Assembly: GCF_045679555.1 (NCBI RefSeq)
Contig: NC_092091.1
Coordinates: 79,686,144-79,750,143 of the forward strand
Length of the DNA stretch: 64,000 nucleotides
Reading direction: 5' to 3'
Origin: Salvelinus alpinus
Taxonomy: Eukaryota; Chordata; Actinopteri; Salmoniformes; Salmonidae
Positions within the stretch are counted from its first letter, which is position 1; every line of letters begins with the position of its first letter. Below the pieces are notes generated by a model that saw only the letters and a list, made by a program, of their open reading frames with translations, did not search any database and was not told where the DNA came from. This document shows, piece by piece, positions 22,001-36,435 of this stretch. The translations under genes were made by a program, and so were the position numbers.

Positions 22001-25000
22001 ATGACAGGAGAATATAGTAACATTACTGTGTTTACAGATGACAGGAGAATATAGTAACATTACTGTGTTTTCAGATGACAGGAGAATATAGTAACATTAC
22101 TGTGTTTTCAGATGACAGGAGAATATAGTAACATTACTGTGTTTACAGATGACAGGAGAATATAGTAACATTACTGTGTTTACAGATGACAGGAGAATAT
22201 AGTAACATTACTGTGTTTACAGATGAGGAGAATATAGTAACATTACTGTGTTTACAGATGACAGGAGAATATAGTAACATTACTGTGTTTACAGATGAGG
22301 AGAATATAGTAACATTACTGTGTTTACAGATGAGGAGAATATAGTAACATTACTGTGTTTTCAGATGACAGGAGAATATAGTAACATTACTGTGTTTACA
22401 GATGAGGAGAATATAGTAACATTACTGTGTTTGCAGATGAGGAGAATATAGTAACATTACTGTGTTTACAGATGACAGGAGAATATAGTAACATTACTGT
22501 GTTTACAGATGAGGAGAATATAGTAACATTACTGTGTTTACAGATGAGGAGAATATAGTAACATTACTGTGTTTACAGATGACAGGAGAATATAGTAACA
22601 TTACTGTGTTTACAGATGAGGAGAATATAGTAACATTACTGTGTTTACAGATGACAGGAGAATATAGTAACATTACTGTGTTTTCAGATGAGGAGAATAT
22701 AGTAACATTACTGTGTTTACAGATGACAGGAGAATATAGTAACATTACTGTGTTTACAGATGAGGAGAATATAGTAACATTACTGTGTTTACAGATGAGG
22801 AGAATATAGTAACATTACTGTGTTTACAGATGAGGAGAATATAGTAACATTACTGTGTTTGCAGATGAGGAGAATATAGTAACATTACTGTGTTTACAGA
22901 TGACAGGAGAATATAGTAACATTACTGTGTTTACAGATGAGGAGAATATAGTAACATTACTGTGTTTACAGATGACAGGAGCATATAGTAACATTACTGT
23001 GTTTACAGATGAGGAGAATATAGTAACATTACTGTGTTTACAGATGACAGGAGAATATAGTAACATTACTGTGTTTTCAGATGAGGAGAATATAGTAACA
23101 TTACTGTGTTTACAGATGACAGGAGAATATAGTAACATTACTGTGTTTACAGATGACAGGAGAATATAGTAACATTACTGTGTTTACAGATGAGGAGAAT
23201 ATAGTAACATTACTGTGTTTACAGATGACAGGAGAATATAGTAACATTACTGTGTTTACAGATGACAGGAGAATATAGTAACATTACTGTGTTTACAGAT
23301 GACAGGAGAATATAGTAACATTACTGTGTTTACAGATGAGGAGAATATAGTAACATTACTGTGTTTACAGATGAGGAGAATATAGTAACATTACTGTGTT
23401 TACAGATGAGGAGAATATAGTAACATTACTGTGTTTACAGATGACAGGAGAATATAGTAACATTACTGTGTTTTCAGATGACAGGAGAATATAGTAACAT
23501 TACTGTGTTTACAGATGAAAGGAGAATATAGTAACATTACTGTGTTTACAGATGAGGAGAATATAGTAACATTACTGTGTTTACAGATGAGGAGAATATA
23601 GTAACATTACTGTGTTTACATATGACAGGAGAATATAGTAACATTACTGTGTTTTCAGATGACAGGAGAATATAGTAACATTACTGTGTTTACAGATGAA
23701 TGGAGAATATAGTAACATTACTGTGTTCACAGATGACAGGAGAATATAGTAACATTACTGTGTTTTCAGATGACAGGAGAATATAGTAACATTACTGTGT
23801 TTACAGATGAGGAGAATATAGTAACATTACTGTGTTTACAGATGAGGAGAATATAGTAACATTACTGTGTTTTCAGATGACAGGAGAATATAGTAACATT
23901 ACTGTGTTTACAGATGAGGAGAATATAGTAACATTACTGTGTTTACAGATGAGGAGAATATAGTAACATTACTGTGTTTACAGATGACAGGAGAATATAG
24001 TAACATTACTGTGTTTACAGATGAGGAGAATATAGTAACATTACTGTGTTTACAGATGAGGAGAATATAGTAACATTACTGTGTTCACAGATGACAGGAG
24101 AATATAGTAACATTACTGTGTTTACAGATGAGGAGAATATAGTAACATTACTGTGTTTTCAGATGACAGGAGAATATAGTAACATTACTGTGTTTACAGA
24201 TGAGGAGAATATAGTAACATTACTGTGTTTACAGATGAGGAGAATATAGTAACATTACTGTGTTTACAGATGACAGGAGAATATAGTAACATTACTGTGT
24301 TTACAGATGAGGAGAATATAGTAACATTACTGTGTTTACAGATGAGGAGAATATAGTAACATTACTGTGTTTACAGATGACAGGAGAATATAGTAACATT
24401 ACTGTGTTTACAGATGAGGAGAATATAGTAACATTACTGTGTTTACAGATGAGGAGAATATAGTAACATTACTGTGTTTACAGATGAGGAGAATATAGTA
24501 ACATTACTGTGTTTACAGATGACAGGAGAATATAGTAACATTACTGTGTTTACAGATGACAGGAGAATATAGTAACATTACTGTGTTTACAGATGACAGG
24601 AGAATATAGTAACATTACTGTGTTTACAGATGACAGGAGAATATAGTAACATTACTGTGTTTACAGATGACAGGAGAATATAGTAACATTACTGTGTTTT
24701 CAGATGAGGAGAATATAGTAACATTACTGTGTTTACAGATGACAGGAGAATATAGTAACATTACTGTGTTTACAGATGACAGGAGAATATAGTAACATTA
24801 CTGTGTTTACAGATGACAGGAGAATATAGTAACATTACTGTGTTTACAGATGACAGGAGAATATAGTAACATTACTGTGTTTTCAGATGAGGAGAATATA
24901 GTAACATTACTGTGTTTACAGATGACAGGAGAATATAGTAACATTACTGTGTTTACAGATGAGGAGAATATAGTAACATTACTGTGTTTACAGATGACAG

Positions 25001-28000
25001 GAGAATATAGTAACATTACTGTGTTTACAGATGACAGGAGAATATAGTAACATTACTGTGTTTACAGATGACAGGAGAATATAGTAACATTACTGTGTTT
25101 TCAGATGACAGGAGAATATAGTAACATTACTGTGTTTTCAGATGAGGAGAATATAGTAACATTACTGTGTTTTCAGATGACAGGAGAATATAGTAACATT
25201 ACTGTGTTTTCAGATGAGGAGAATATAGTAACATTACTGTGTTTACAGATGAGGAGAATATAGTAACATTACTGTGTTTTCAGATGACAGGAGAATATAG
25301 TAACATTACTGTGTTTTCAGATGAGGAGAATATAGTAACATTACTGTGTTTACAGATGACAGGAGAATATAGTAACATTACTGTGTTTTCAGATGACAGG
25401 AGAATATAGTAACATTACTGTGTTTACAGATGACAGGAGAATATAGTAACATTACTGTGTTTACAGATGACAGGAGAATATAGTAACATTACTGTGTTTA
25501 CAGATGACAGGAGAATATAGTAACATTACTGTGTTTTCAGATGAGGAGAATATAGTAACATTACTGTGTTTACAGATGACAGGAGAATATAGTAACATTA
25601 CTGTGTTTACAGATGAGGAGAATATAGTAACATTACTGTGTTTACAGATGACAGGAGAATATAGTAACATTACTGTGTTTTCAGATGACAGGAGAATATA
25701 GTAACATTACTGTGTTTACAGATGAGGAGAATATAGTAACATTACTGTGTTTTCAGATGACAGGAGAATATAGTAACATTACTGTGTTTACAGATGAGGA
25801 GAATATAGTAACATTACTGTGTTTTCAGATGACAGGAGAATATAGTAACATTACTGTGTTTACAGATGACAGGAGAATATAGTAACATTACTGTGTTTTC
25901 AGATGACAGGAGAATATAGTAACATTACTGTGTTTACAGATGAGGAGAATATAGTAACATTACTGTGTTTTCAGATGACAGGAGAATATAGTAACATTAC
26001 TGTGTTTACAGATGACAGGAGAATATAGTAACATTACTGTGTTTTCAGATGACAGGAGAATATAGTAACATTACTGTGTTTACAGATGACAGGAGAATAT
26101 AGTAACATTACTGTGTTTACAGATGACAGGAGAATATAGTAACATTACTGTGTTTACAGATGACAGGAGAATATAGTAACATTACTGTGTTTTCAGATGA
26201 GGAGAATATAGTAACATTACTGTGTTTACAGATGAGGAGAATATAGTAACATTACTGTGTTTTCAGATGACAGGAGAATATAGTAACATTACTGTGTTTA
26301 CAGATGACAGGAGAATATAGTAACATTACTGTGTTTTCAGATGACAGGAGAATATAGTAACATTACTGTGTTTACAGATGACAGGAGAATATAGTAACAT
26401 TACTGTGTTTACAGATGACAGGAGAATATAGTAACATTACTGTGTTTACAGATGACAGGAGAATATAGTAACATTACTGTGTTTTCAGATGACAGGAGAA
26501 TATAGTAACATTACTGTGTTTACAGATGACAGGAGAATATAGTAACATTACTGTGTTTTCAGATGACAGGAGAATATAGTAACATTACTGTGTTTTCAGA
26601 TGACAGGAGAATATAGTAACATTACTGTGTTTACAGATGACAGGAGAATATAGTAACATTACTGTGTTTACAGATGACAGGAGAATATAGTAACATTACT
26701 GTGTTTACAGATGAGGAGAATATAGTAACATTACTGTGTTTACAGATGACAGGAGAATATAGTAACATTACTGTGTTTACAGATGAGGAGAATATAGTAA
26801 CATTACTGTGTTTACAGATGAGGAGAATATAGTAACATTACTGTGTTTTCAGATGACAGGAGAATATAGTAACATTACTGTGTTTACAGATGAGGAGAAT
26901 ATAGTAACATTACTGTGTTTGCAGATGAGGAGAATATAGTAACATTACTGTGTTTACAGATGACAGGAGAATATAGTAACATTACTGTGTTTACAGATGA
27001 GGAGAATATAGTAACATTACTGTGTTTACAGATGAGGAGAATATAGTAACATTACTGTGTTTACAGATGACAGGAGAATATAGTAACATTACTGTGTTTA
27101 CAGATGAGGAGAATATAGTAACATTACTGTGTTTACAGATGACAGGAGAATATAGTAACATTACTGTGTTTTCAGATGAGGAGAATATAGTAACATTACT
27201 GTGTTTACAGATGAGGAGAATATAGTAACATTACTGTGTTTACAGATGAGGAGAATATAGTAACATTACTGTGTTTACAGATGAGGAGAATATAGTAACA
27301 TTACTGTGTTTACAGATGACAGGAGAATATAGTAACATTACTGTGTTTACAGATGAGGAGAATATAGTAACATTACTGTGTTTGCAGATGAGGAGAATAT
27401 AGTAACATTACTGTGTTTACAGATGACAGGAGAATATAGTAACATTACTGTGTTTACAGATGAGGAGAATATAGTAACATTACTGTGTTTACAGATGACA
27501 GGAGCATATAGTAACATTACTGTGTTTACAGATGAGGAGAATATAGTAACATTACTGTGTTTACAGATGACAGGAGAATATAGTAACATTACTGTGTTTT
27601 CAGATGAGGAGAATATAGTAACATTACTGTGTTTACAGATGACAGGAGAATATAGTAACATTACTGTGTTTACAGATGACAGGAGAATATAGTAACATTA
27701 CTGTGTTTACAGATGAGGAGAATATAGTAACATTACTGTGTTTACAGATGACAGGAGAATATAGTAACATTACTGTGTTTACAGATGACAGGAGAATATA
27801 GTAACATTACTGTGTTTACAGATGACAGGAGAATATAGTAACATTACTGTGTTTACAGATGAGGAGAATATAGTAACATTACTGTGTTTACAGATGAGGA
27901 GAATATAGTAACATTACTGTGTTTACAGATGAGGAGAATATAGTAACATTACTGTGTTTACAGATGACAGGAGAATATAGTAACATTACTGTGTTTTCAG

Positions 28001-31000
28001 ATGACAGGAGAATATAGTAACATTACTGTGTTTACAGATGAAAGGAGAATATAGTAACATTACTGTGTTTACAGATGAGGAGAATATAGTAACATTACTG
28101 TGTTTACAGATGAGGAGAATATAGTAACATTACTGTGTTTACATATGACAGGAGAATATAGTAACATTACTGTGTTTTCAGATGACAGGAGAATATAGTA
28201 ACATTACTGTGTTTACAGATGAATGGAGAATATAGTAACATTACTGTGTTCACAGATGACAGGAGAATATAGTAACATTACTGTGTTTTCAGATGACAGG
28301 AGAATATAGTAACATTACTGTGTTTACAGATGAGGAGAATATAGTAACATTACTGTGTTTACAGATGAGGAGAATATAGTAACATTACTGTGTTTTCAGA
28401 TGACAGGAGAATATAGTAACATTACTGTGTTTACAGATGAGGAGAATATAGTAACATTACTGTGTTTACAGATGAGGAGAATATAGTAACATTACTGTGT
28501 TTACAGATGACAGGAGAATATAGTAACATTACTGTGTTTACAGATGAGGAGAATATAGTAACATTACTGTGTTTACAGATGAGGAGAATATAGTAACATT
28601 ACTGTGTTCACAGATGACAGGAGAATATAGTAACATTACTGTGTTTACAGATGAGGAGAATATAGTAACATTACTGTGTTTACAGATGAGGAGAATATAG
28701 TAACATTACTGTGTTTACAGATGAGGAGAATATAGTAACATTACTGTGTTTACAGATGACAGGAGAATATAGTAACATTACTGTGTTTACAGATGAGGAG
28801 AATATAGTAACATTACTGTGTTTACAGATGAGGAGAATATAGTAACATTACTGTGTTTACAGATGACAGGAGAATATAGTAACATTACTGTGTTTACAGA
28901 TGAGGAGAATATAGTAACATTACTGTGTTTACAGATGAGGAGAATATAGTAACATTACTGTGTTTACAGATGAGGAGAATATAGTAACATTACTGTGTTT
29001 ACAGATGACAGGAGAATATAGTAACATTACTGTGTTTACAGATGACAGGAGAATATAGTAACATTACTGTGTTTACAGATGACAGGAGAATATAGTAACA
29101 TTACTGTGTTTACAGATGACAGGAGAATATAGTAACATTACTGTGTTTACAGATGACAGGAGAATATAGTAACATTACTGTGTTTTCAGATGAGGAGAAT
29201 ATAGTAACATTACTGTGTTTACAGATGACAGGAGAATATAGTAACATTACTGTGTTTACAGATGACAGGAGAATATAGTAACATTACTGTGTTTACAGAT
29301 GACAGGAGAATATAGTAACATTACTGTGTTTACAGATGAGGAGAATATAGTAACATTACTGTGTTTACAGATGAGGAGAATATAGTAACATTACTGTGTT
29401 TACAGATGACAGGAGAATATAGTAACATTACTGTGTTTTCAGATGAGGAGAATATAGTAACATTACTGTGTTTACAGATGAGGAGAATATAGTAACATTA
29501 CTGTGTTTACAGATGACAGGAGAATATAGTAACATTACTGTGTTTACAGATGAGGAGAATATAGTAACATTACTGTGTTTTCAGATGACAGGAGAATATA
29601 GTAACATTACTGTGTTTACAGATGACAGGAGAATATAGTAACATTACTGTGTTTACAGATGACAGGAGAATATAGTAACATTACTGTGTTTTCAGATGAC
29701 AGGAGAATATAGTAACATTACTGTGTTTACAGATGAGGAGAATATAGTAACATTACTGTGTTTTCAGATGACAGGAGAATATAGTAACATTACTGTGTTT
29801 ACAGATGACAGGAGAATATAGTAACATTACTGTGTTTACAGATGAGGAGAATATAGTAACATTACTGTGTTTTCAGATGACAGGAGAATATAGTAACATT
29901 ACTGTGTTTACAGATGACAGGAGAATATAGTAACATTACTGTGTTTACAGATGAGGAGAATATAGTAACATTACTGTGTTTTCAGATGACAGGAGAATAT
30001 AGTAACATTACTGTGTTTGCAGATGAGGAGAATATAGTAACATTACTGTGTTTACAGATGACAGGAGAATATAGTAACATTACTGTGTTTACAGATGAGG
30101 AGAATATAGTAACATTACTGTGTTTACAGATGACAGGAGAATATAGTAACATTACTGTGTTTACAGATGAGGAGAATATAGTAACATTACTGTGTTTACA
30201 GATGACAGGAGAATATAGTAACATTACTGTGTTTTCAGATGAGGAGAATATAGTAACATTACTGTGTTTACAGATGAGGAGAATATAGTAACATTACTGT
30301 GTTTACAGATGAGGAGAATATAGTAACATTACTGTGTTTACAGATGAGGAGAATATAGTAACATTACTGTGTTTTCAGATGACAGGAGAATATAGTAACA
30401 TTACTGTGTTTACAGATGAGGAGAATATAGTAACATTACTGTGTTTGCAGATGAGGAGAATATAGTAACATTACTGTGTTTACAGATGACAGGAGAATAT
30501 AGTAACATTACTGTGTTTACAGATGAGGAGAATATAGTAACATTACTGTGTTTACAGATGACAGGAGAATATAGTAACATTACTGTGTTTACAGATGAGG
30601 AGAATATAGTAACATTACTGTGTTTACAGATGAGGAGAATATAGTAACATTACTGTGTTTACAGATGAGGAGAATATAGTAACATTACTGTGTTTACAGA
30701 TGACAGGAGAATATAGTAACATTACTGTGTTTACAGATGACAGGAGAATATAGTAACATTACTGTGTTTACAGATGAGGAGAATATAGTAACATTACTGT
30801 GTTTACAGATGACAGGAGAATATAGTAACATTACTGTGTTTACAGATGACAGGAGAATATAGTAACATTACTGTGTTTACAGATGACAGGAGAATATAGT
30901 AACATTACTGTGTTTACAGATGAGGAGAATATAGTAACATTACTGTGTTTTCAGATGACAGGAGAATATAGTAACATTACTGTGTTTTCAGATGACAGGA

Positions 31001-34000
31001 GAATATAGTAACATTACTGTGTTTACAGATGAAAGGAGAATATAGTAACATTACTGTGTTTACAGATGACAGGAGAATATAGTAACATTACTGTGTTTAC
31101 AGATGAGGAGAATATAGTAACATTACTGTGTTCACAGATGACAGGAGAATATAGTAACATTACTGTGTTTACAGATGAGGAGAATATAGTAACATTACTG
31201 TGTTTACAGATGAGGAGAATATAGTAACATTACTGTGTTTACAGATGAGGAGAATATAGTAACATTACTGTGTTTACAGATGACAGGAGAATATAGTAAC
31301 ATTACTGTGTTTACAGATGACAGGAGAATATAGTAACATTACTGTGTTTACAGATGACAGGAGAATATAGTAACATTACTGTGTTTACAGATGACAGGAG
31401 AATATAGTAACATTACTGTGTTTACAGATGACAGGAGAATATAGTAACATTACTGTGTTTACAGATGAGGAGAATATAGTAACATTACTGTGTTTTCAGA
31501 TGACAGGAGAATATAGTAACATTACTGTGTTTACAGATGAGGAGAATATAGTAACATTACTGTGTTTACAGATGACAGGAGAATATAGTAACATTACTGT
31601 GTTTACAGATGAGGAGAATATAGTAACATTACTGTGTTTTCAGATGAGGAGAATATAGTAACATTACTGTGTTTACAGATGAGGAGAATATAGTAACATT
31701 ACTGTGTTTTCAGATGAGGAGAATATAGTAACATTACTGTGTTTTCAGATGAGGAGAATATAGTAACATTACTGTGTTTTCAGATGACAGGAGAATATAG
31801 TAACATTACTGTGTTTACAGATGACAGGAGAATATAGTAACATTACTGTGTTTACAGATGAGGAGAATATAGTAACATTACTGTGTTTTCAGATGAGGAG
31901 AATATAGTAACATTACTGTGTTTTCAGATGACAGGAGAATATAGTAACATTACTGTGTTTTCAGATGAGGAGAATATAGTAACATTACTGTGTTTACAGA
32001 TGACAGGAGAATATAGTAACATTACTGTGTTTACAGATGAGGAGAATATAGTAACATTACTGTGTTTACAGATGAGGAGAATATAGTAACATTACTGTGT
32101 TTTCAGATGACAGGAGAATATAGTAACATTACTGTGTTTTCAGATGACAGGAGAATATAGTAACATTACTGTGTTTACAGATGAGGAGAATATAGTAACA
32201 TTACTGTGTTTACAGATGACAGGAGAATATAGTAACATTACTGTGTTTACAGATGAGGAGAATATAGTAACATTACTGTGTTTACAGATGACAGGAGAAT
32301 ATAGTAACATTACTGTGTTTACAGATGAGGAGAATATAGTAACATTACTGTGTTTACAGATGACAGGAGAATATAGTAACATTACTGTGTTTACAGATGA
32401 GGAGAATATAGTAACATTACTGTGTTTACAGATGAGGAGAATATAGTAACATTACTGTGTTTACAGATGAGGAGAATATAGTAACATTACTGTGTTTACA
32501 GATGAGGAGAATATAGTAACATTACTGTGTTTACAGATGACAGGAGAATATAGTAACATTACTGTGTTTACAGATGACAGGAGAATATAGTAACATTACT
32601 GTGTTTACAGATGACAGGAGAATATAGTAACATTACTGTGTTTTCAGATGACAGGAGAATATAGTAACATTACTGTGTTTACAGATGAGGAGAATATAGT
32701 AACATTACTGTGTTTACAGATGACAGGAGAATATAGTAACATTACTGTGTTTACAGATGAGGAGAATATAGTAACATTACTGTGTTTACAGATGAGGAGA
32801 ATATAGTAACATTACTGTGTTTACAGATGAGGAGAATATAGTAACATTACTGTGTTTTCAGATGACAGGAGAATATAGTAACATTACTGTGTTTACAGAT
32901 GAGGAGAATATAGTAACATTACTGTGTTTTCAGATGACAGGAGAATATAGTAACATTACTGTGTTTTCAGATGACAGGAGAATATAGTAACATTACTGTG
33001 TTTACAGATGACAGGAGAATATAGTAACATTACTGTGTTTTCAGATGACAGGAGAATATAGTAACATTACTGTGTTTACAGATGAGGATAATATAGTAAC
33101 ATTACTGTGTTTTCAGATGACAGGAGAATATAGTAACATTACTGTGTTTACAGATGAGGAGAATATAGTAACATTACTGTGTTTACAGATGAGGAGAATA
33201 TAGTAACATTACTGTGTTTACAGATGACAGGAGAATATAGTAACATTACTGTGTTTACAGATGAGGAGAATATAGTAACATTACTGTGTTTTCAGATGAC
33301 AGGAGAATATAGTAACATTACTGTGTTTACAGATGACAGGAGAATATAGTAACATTACTGTGTTTTCAGATGAGGAGAATATAGTAACATTACTGTGTTT
33401 ACAGATGACAGGAGAATATAGTAACATTACTGTGTTTACAGATGACAGGAGAATATAGTAACATTACTGTGTTTACAGATGACAGGAGAATATAGTAACA
33501 TTACTGTGTTTACAGATGAGGAGAATATAGTAACATTACTGTGTTTACAGATGACAGGAGAATATAGTAACATTACTGTGTTTACAGATGAGGAGAATAT
33601 AGTAACATTACTGTGTTTACAGATGACAGGAGAATATAGTAACATTACTGTGTTTACAGATGAGGAGAATATAGTAACATTACTGTGTTTACAGATGACA
33701 GGAGAATATAGTAACATTACTGTGTTTACAGATGACAGGAGAATATAGTAACATTACTGTGTTTACAGATGACAGGAGAATATAGTAACATTACTGTGTT
33801 TACAGATGAGGAGAATATAGTAACATTACTGTGTTTACAGATGACAGGAGAATATAGTAACATTACTGCGTTTACAGATGACAGGAGAATATAGTAACAT
33901 TACTGTGTTTACAGATGACATGAGAATATAGTAACATTACTGTGTTTACAGATGACAGGAGAATATAGTAACATTACTGTGTTTTCAGATGAGGAGAATA

Positions 34001-35912
34001 TAGTAACATTACTGTGTTTTCAGATGACAGGAGAATATAGTAACATTACTGTGTTTACAGATGAGGAGAATATAGTAACATTACTGTGTTTTCAGATGAG
34101 GAGAATATAGTAACATTACTGTGTTTACAGATGACAGGAGAATATAGTAACATTACTGTGTTTACAGATGAGGAGAATATAGTAACATTACTGTGTTTAC
34201 AGATGACAGGAGAATATAGTAACATTACTGTGTTTACAGATGAGGAGAATATAGTAACATTACTGTGTTTTCAGATGAGGAGAATATAGTAACATTACTG
34301 TGTTTTCAGATGAGGAGAATATAGTAACATTACTGTGTTTTCAGATGAGGAGAATATAGTAACATTACTGTGTTTACAGATGAGGAGAATATAGTAACAT
34401 TACTGTGTTTACAGATGAGGAGAATATAGTAACATTACTGTGTTTTCAGATGACAGGAGAATATAGTAACATTACTGTGTTTTCAGATGACAGGAGAATA
34501 TAGTAACATTACTGTGTTTTCAGATGAGGAGAATATAGTAACATTACTGTGTTTACAGATGAGGAGAATATAGTAACATTACTGTGTTTACAGATGACAG
34601 GAGAATATAGTAACATTACTGTGTTTACAGATGACAGGAGAATATAGTAACATTACTGTGTTTACAGATGAGGAGAATATAGTAACATTACTGTGTTTAC
34701 AGATGACAGGAGAATATAGTAACATTACTGTGTTTACAGATGAGGAGAATATAGTAACATTACTGTGTTTACAGATGACAGGAGAATATAGTAACATTAC
34801 TGTGTTTTCAGATGACAGGAGAATATAGTAACATTACTGTGTTTACAGATGACAGGAGAATATAGTAACATTACTGTGTTTTCAGATGACAGGAGAATAT
34901 AGTAACATTACTGTGTTTACAGATGACAGGAGAATATAGTAACATTACTGTGTTTACAGATGAGGAGAATATAGTAACATTACTGTGTTTTCAGATGACA
35001 GGAGAATATAGTAACATTACTGTGTTTTCAGATGACAGGAGAATATAGTAACATTACTGTGTTTACAGATGACAGGAGAATATAGTAACATTACTGTGTT
35101 TACAGATGACAGGAGAATATAGTAACATTACTGTGTTTTCAGATGAGGAGAATATAGTAACATTACTGTGTTTTCAGATGACAGGAGAATATAGTAACAT
35201 TACTGTGTTTACAGATGACAGGAGAATATAGTAACATTACTGTGTTTTCAGATGACAGGAGAATATAGTAACATTACTGTGTTTACAGATGAGGAGAATA
35301 TAGTAACATTACTGTGTTTACAGATGACAGGAGAATATAGTAACATTACTGTGTTTACAGATGAGGAGAATATAGTAACATTACTGTGTTTACGGATGAC
35401 AGGAGAATATAGTAACATTACTGTGTTTACAGATGACAGGAGAATATAGTAACATTACTGTGTTTACAGATGAGGAGAATATAGTAACATTACTGTGTTT
35501 ACAGATGAGGAGAATATAGTAACATTACTGTGTTTACAGATGACAGGAGAATATAGTAACATTACTGTGTTTACAGATGAGGAGAATATAGTAACATTAC
35601 TGTGTTTACAGATGACAGGAGAATATAGTAACATTACTGTGTTTACAGATGAGGAGAATATAGTAACATTACTGTGTTTACAGATGACAGGAGAATATAG
35701 TAACATTACTGTGTTTACAGATGACAGGAGAATATAGTAACATTACTGTGTTTTCAGATGACAGGAGAATATAGTAACATTACTGTGTTTACAGATGACA
35801 GGAGAATATAGTAACATTACTGTGTTTTCAGATGAGGAGAATATAGTAACATTACTGTGTTTTCAGATGAGGAGAATATAGTAACATTACTGTGTTTACA
35901 GATGACATGTGG
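19031..35912. repeat. 35/37-bp minisatellite of about 16.9 kb, some 460 copies
   Basis: Two unit types alternate irregularly: one with AGATGACAGGAGAATATAG (37 bp) and one with AGATGAGGAGAATATAG (35 bp), each followed by TAACATTACTGTGTTT and then AC or TC. TTTTCAG units give a fair acceptor-like motif. Rare variants (GCATATAG, GATGAAAGG, CATATGACAG, GATGAATGG, TTCACAG, TTGCAG) mark larger internal duplications. All open frames in 19042-35737, on both strands, are artefacts. It makes up most of marchf1 intron 6. Confidence 0.97.
20340..28800. repeat. Internal segmental duplication of about 4.5 kb within the giant array
   Basis: Rare variants recur at fixed offsets: TTGCAG at 22433 and 26921 (4488 bp), GCATATAG at 22981 and 27504 (4523), GATGAATGG at 23695 and 28218 (4523), TTCACAG at 24081 and 28604 (4523). 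The step from 4488 to 4523 is one 35-bp unit. A recurring unit-order pattern suggests the left limit is near 20.3 kb with further unit indels. So one 4-kb block was copied as a whole after its units had diverged. Confidence 0.8.
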
Positions 35913-36029
35913 AGAATATCAGTGATGAAGTACTACACTGCTGAGGGTAAGGAGGTCTCTGGTATCAAACACAGACACACACGATCTCTCTGTTTCAATT
36001 CCCCTGACATACTGTAACTAACCTGTGTA

Positions 36030-36128
36030 TGTCTCTCTCTCTCGCTCTCCTCTCTCTCTCTCTCTTTCTCTTCTCTCTCTCTCTCCTCTCTCTCTCTCTC
36101 TATCTCTCTCTTCTCTCTCTCTCTCTAC

Positions 36129-36161
<33 letters not shown>

Positions 36162-36307
36162 TTCTCTCTCTCTCTTTCTCCCTCTCTCTCTCTACCTCTC
36201 TCTTTCTCTCCTCTCTCTCTCTACCTCTACCTCTCTCTCTTTATCTCCCCTCTCTTTCTCTCCTCTCTCTCTTTCTCCCTCTCTCTCTCTCTACCTCTCT
36301 CTCTCTA

Positions 36308-36359
<52 letters not shown>

Positions 36360-36395
36360 CTCTCTTTCTTTCTCTCTCTCTCTCTCTCTCTCTAC

Positions 36396-36426
<31 letters not shown>

Positions 36427-36435
36427 TTCTCTCTT
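36030..36435. repeat. (CT)n-rich tract, left part
   Basis: About 400 bp of CTCTCTCT with CTACCT and TTTCTC interruptions. It resembles 38592-38940 on the other side of the LINE. Ser/Leu frames at 36025-36526 are artefacts. Confidence 0.92.

Noticed and set aside
19042-35737. Many open frames of 65-124 codons on both strands (TGEYSNITVFTDEEN and LLYSPVICKHSNVT types)
   Set aside because: They are translations of the 35/37-bp array. They end wherever the mix of unit types shifts the frame, and have no start context or splice support.
19031-35912. CRISPR-like array of short regular repeats
   Set aside because: There are no unique spacers: the units are directly contiguous and near identical, and the context is a vertebrate intron.
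35905-35945. Possible small marchf1 exon after the giant array (TTCAGATGACATGTGGAG)
   Set aside because: Exons 6 and 7 already join in phase as [10 protein letters not shown], as in MARCH1/8, and the stretch has an early stop.
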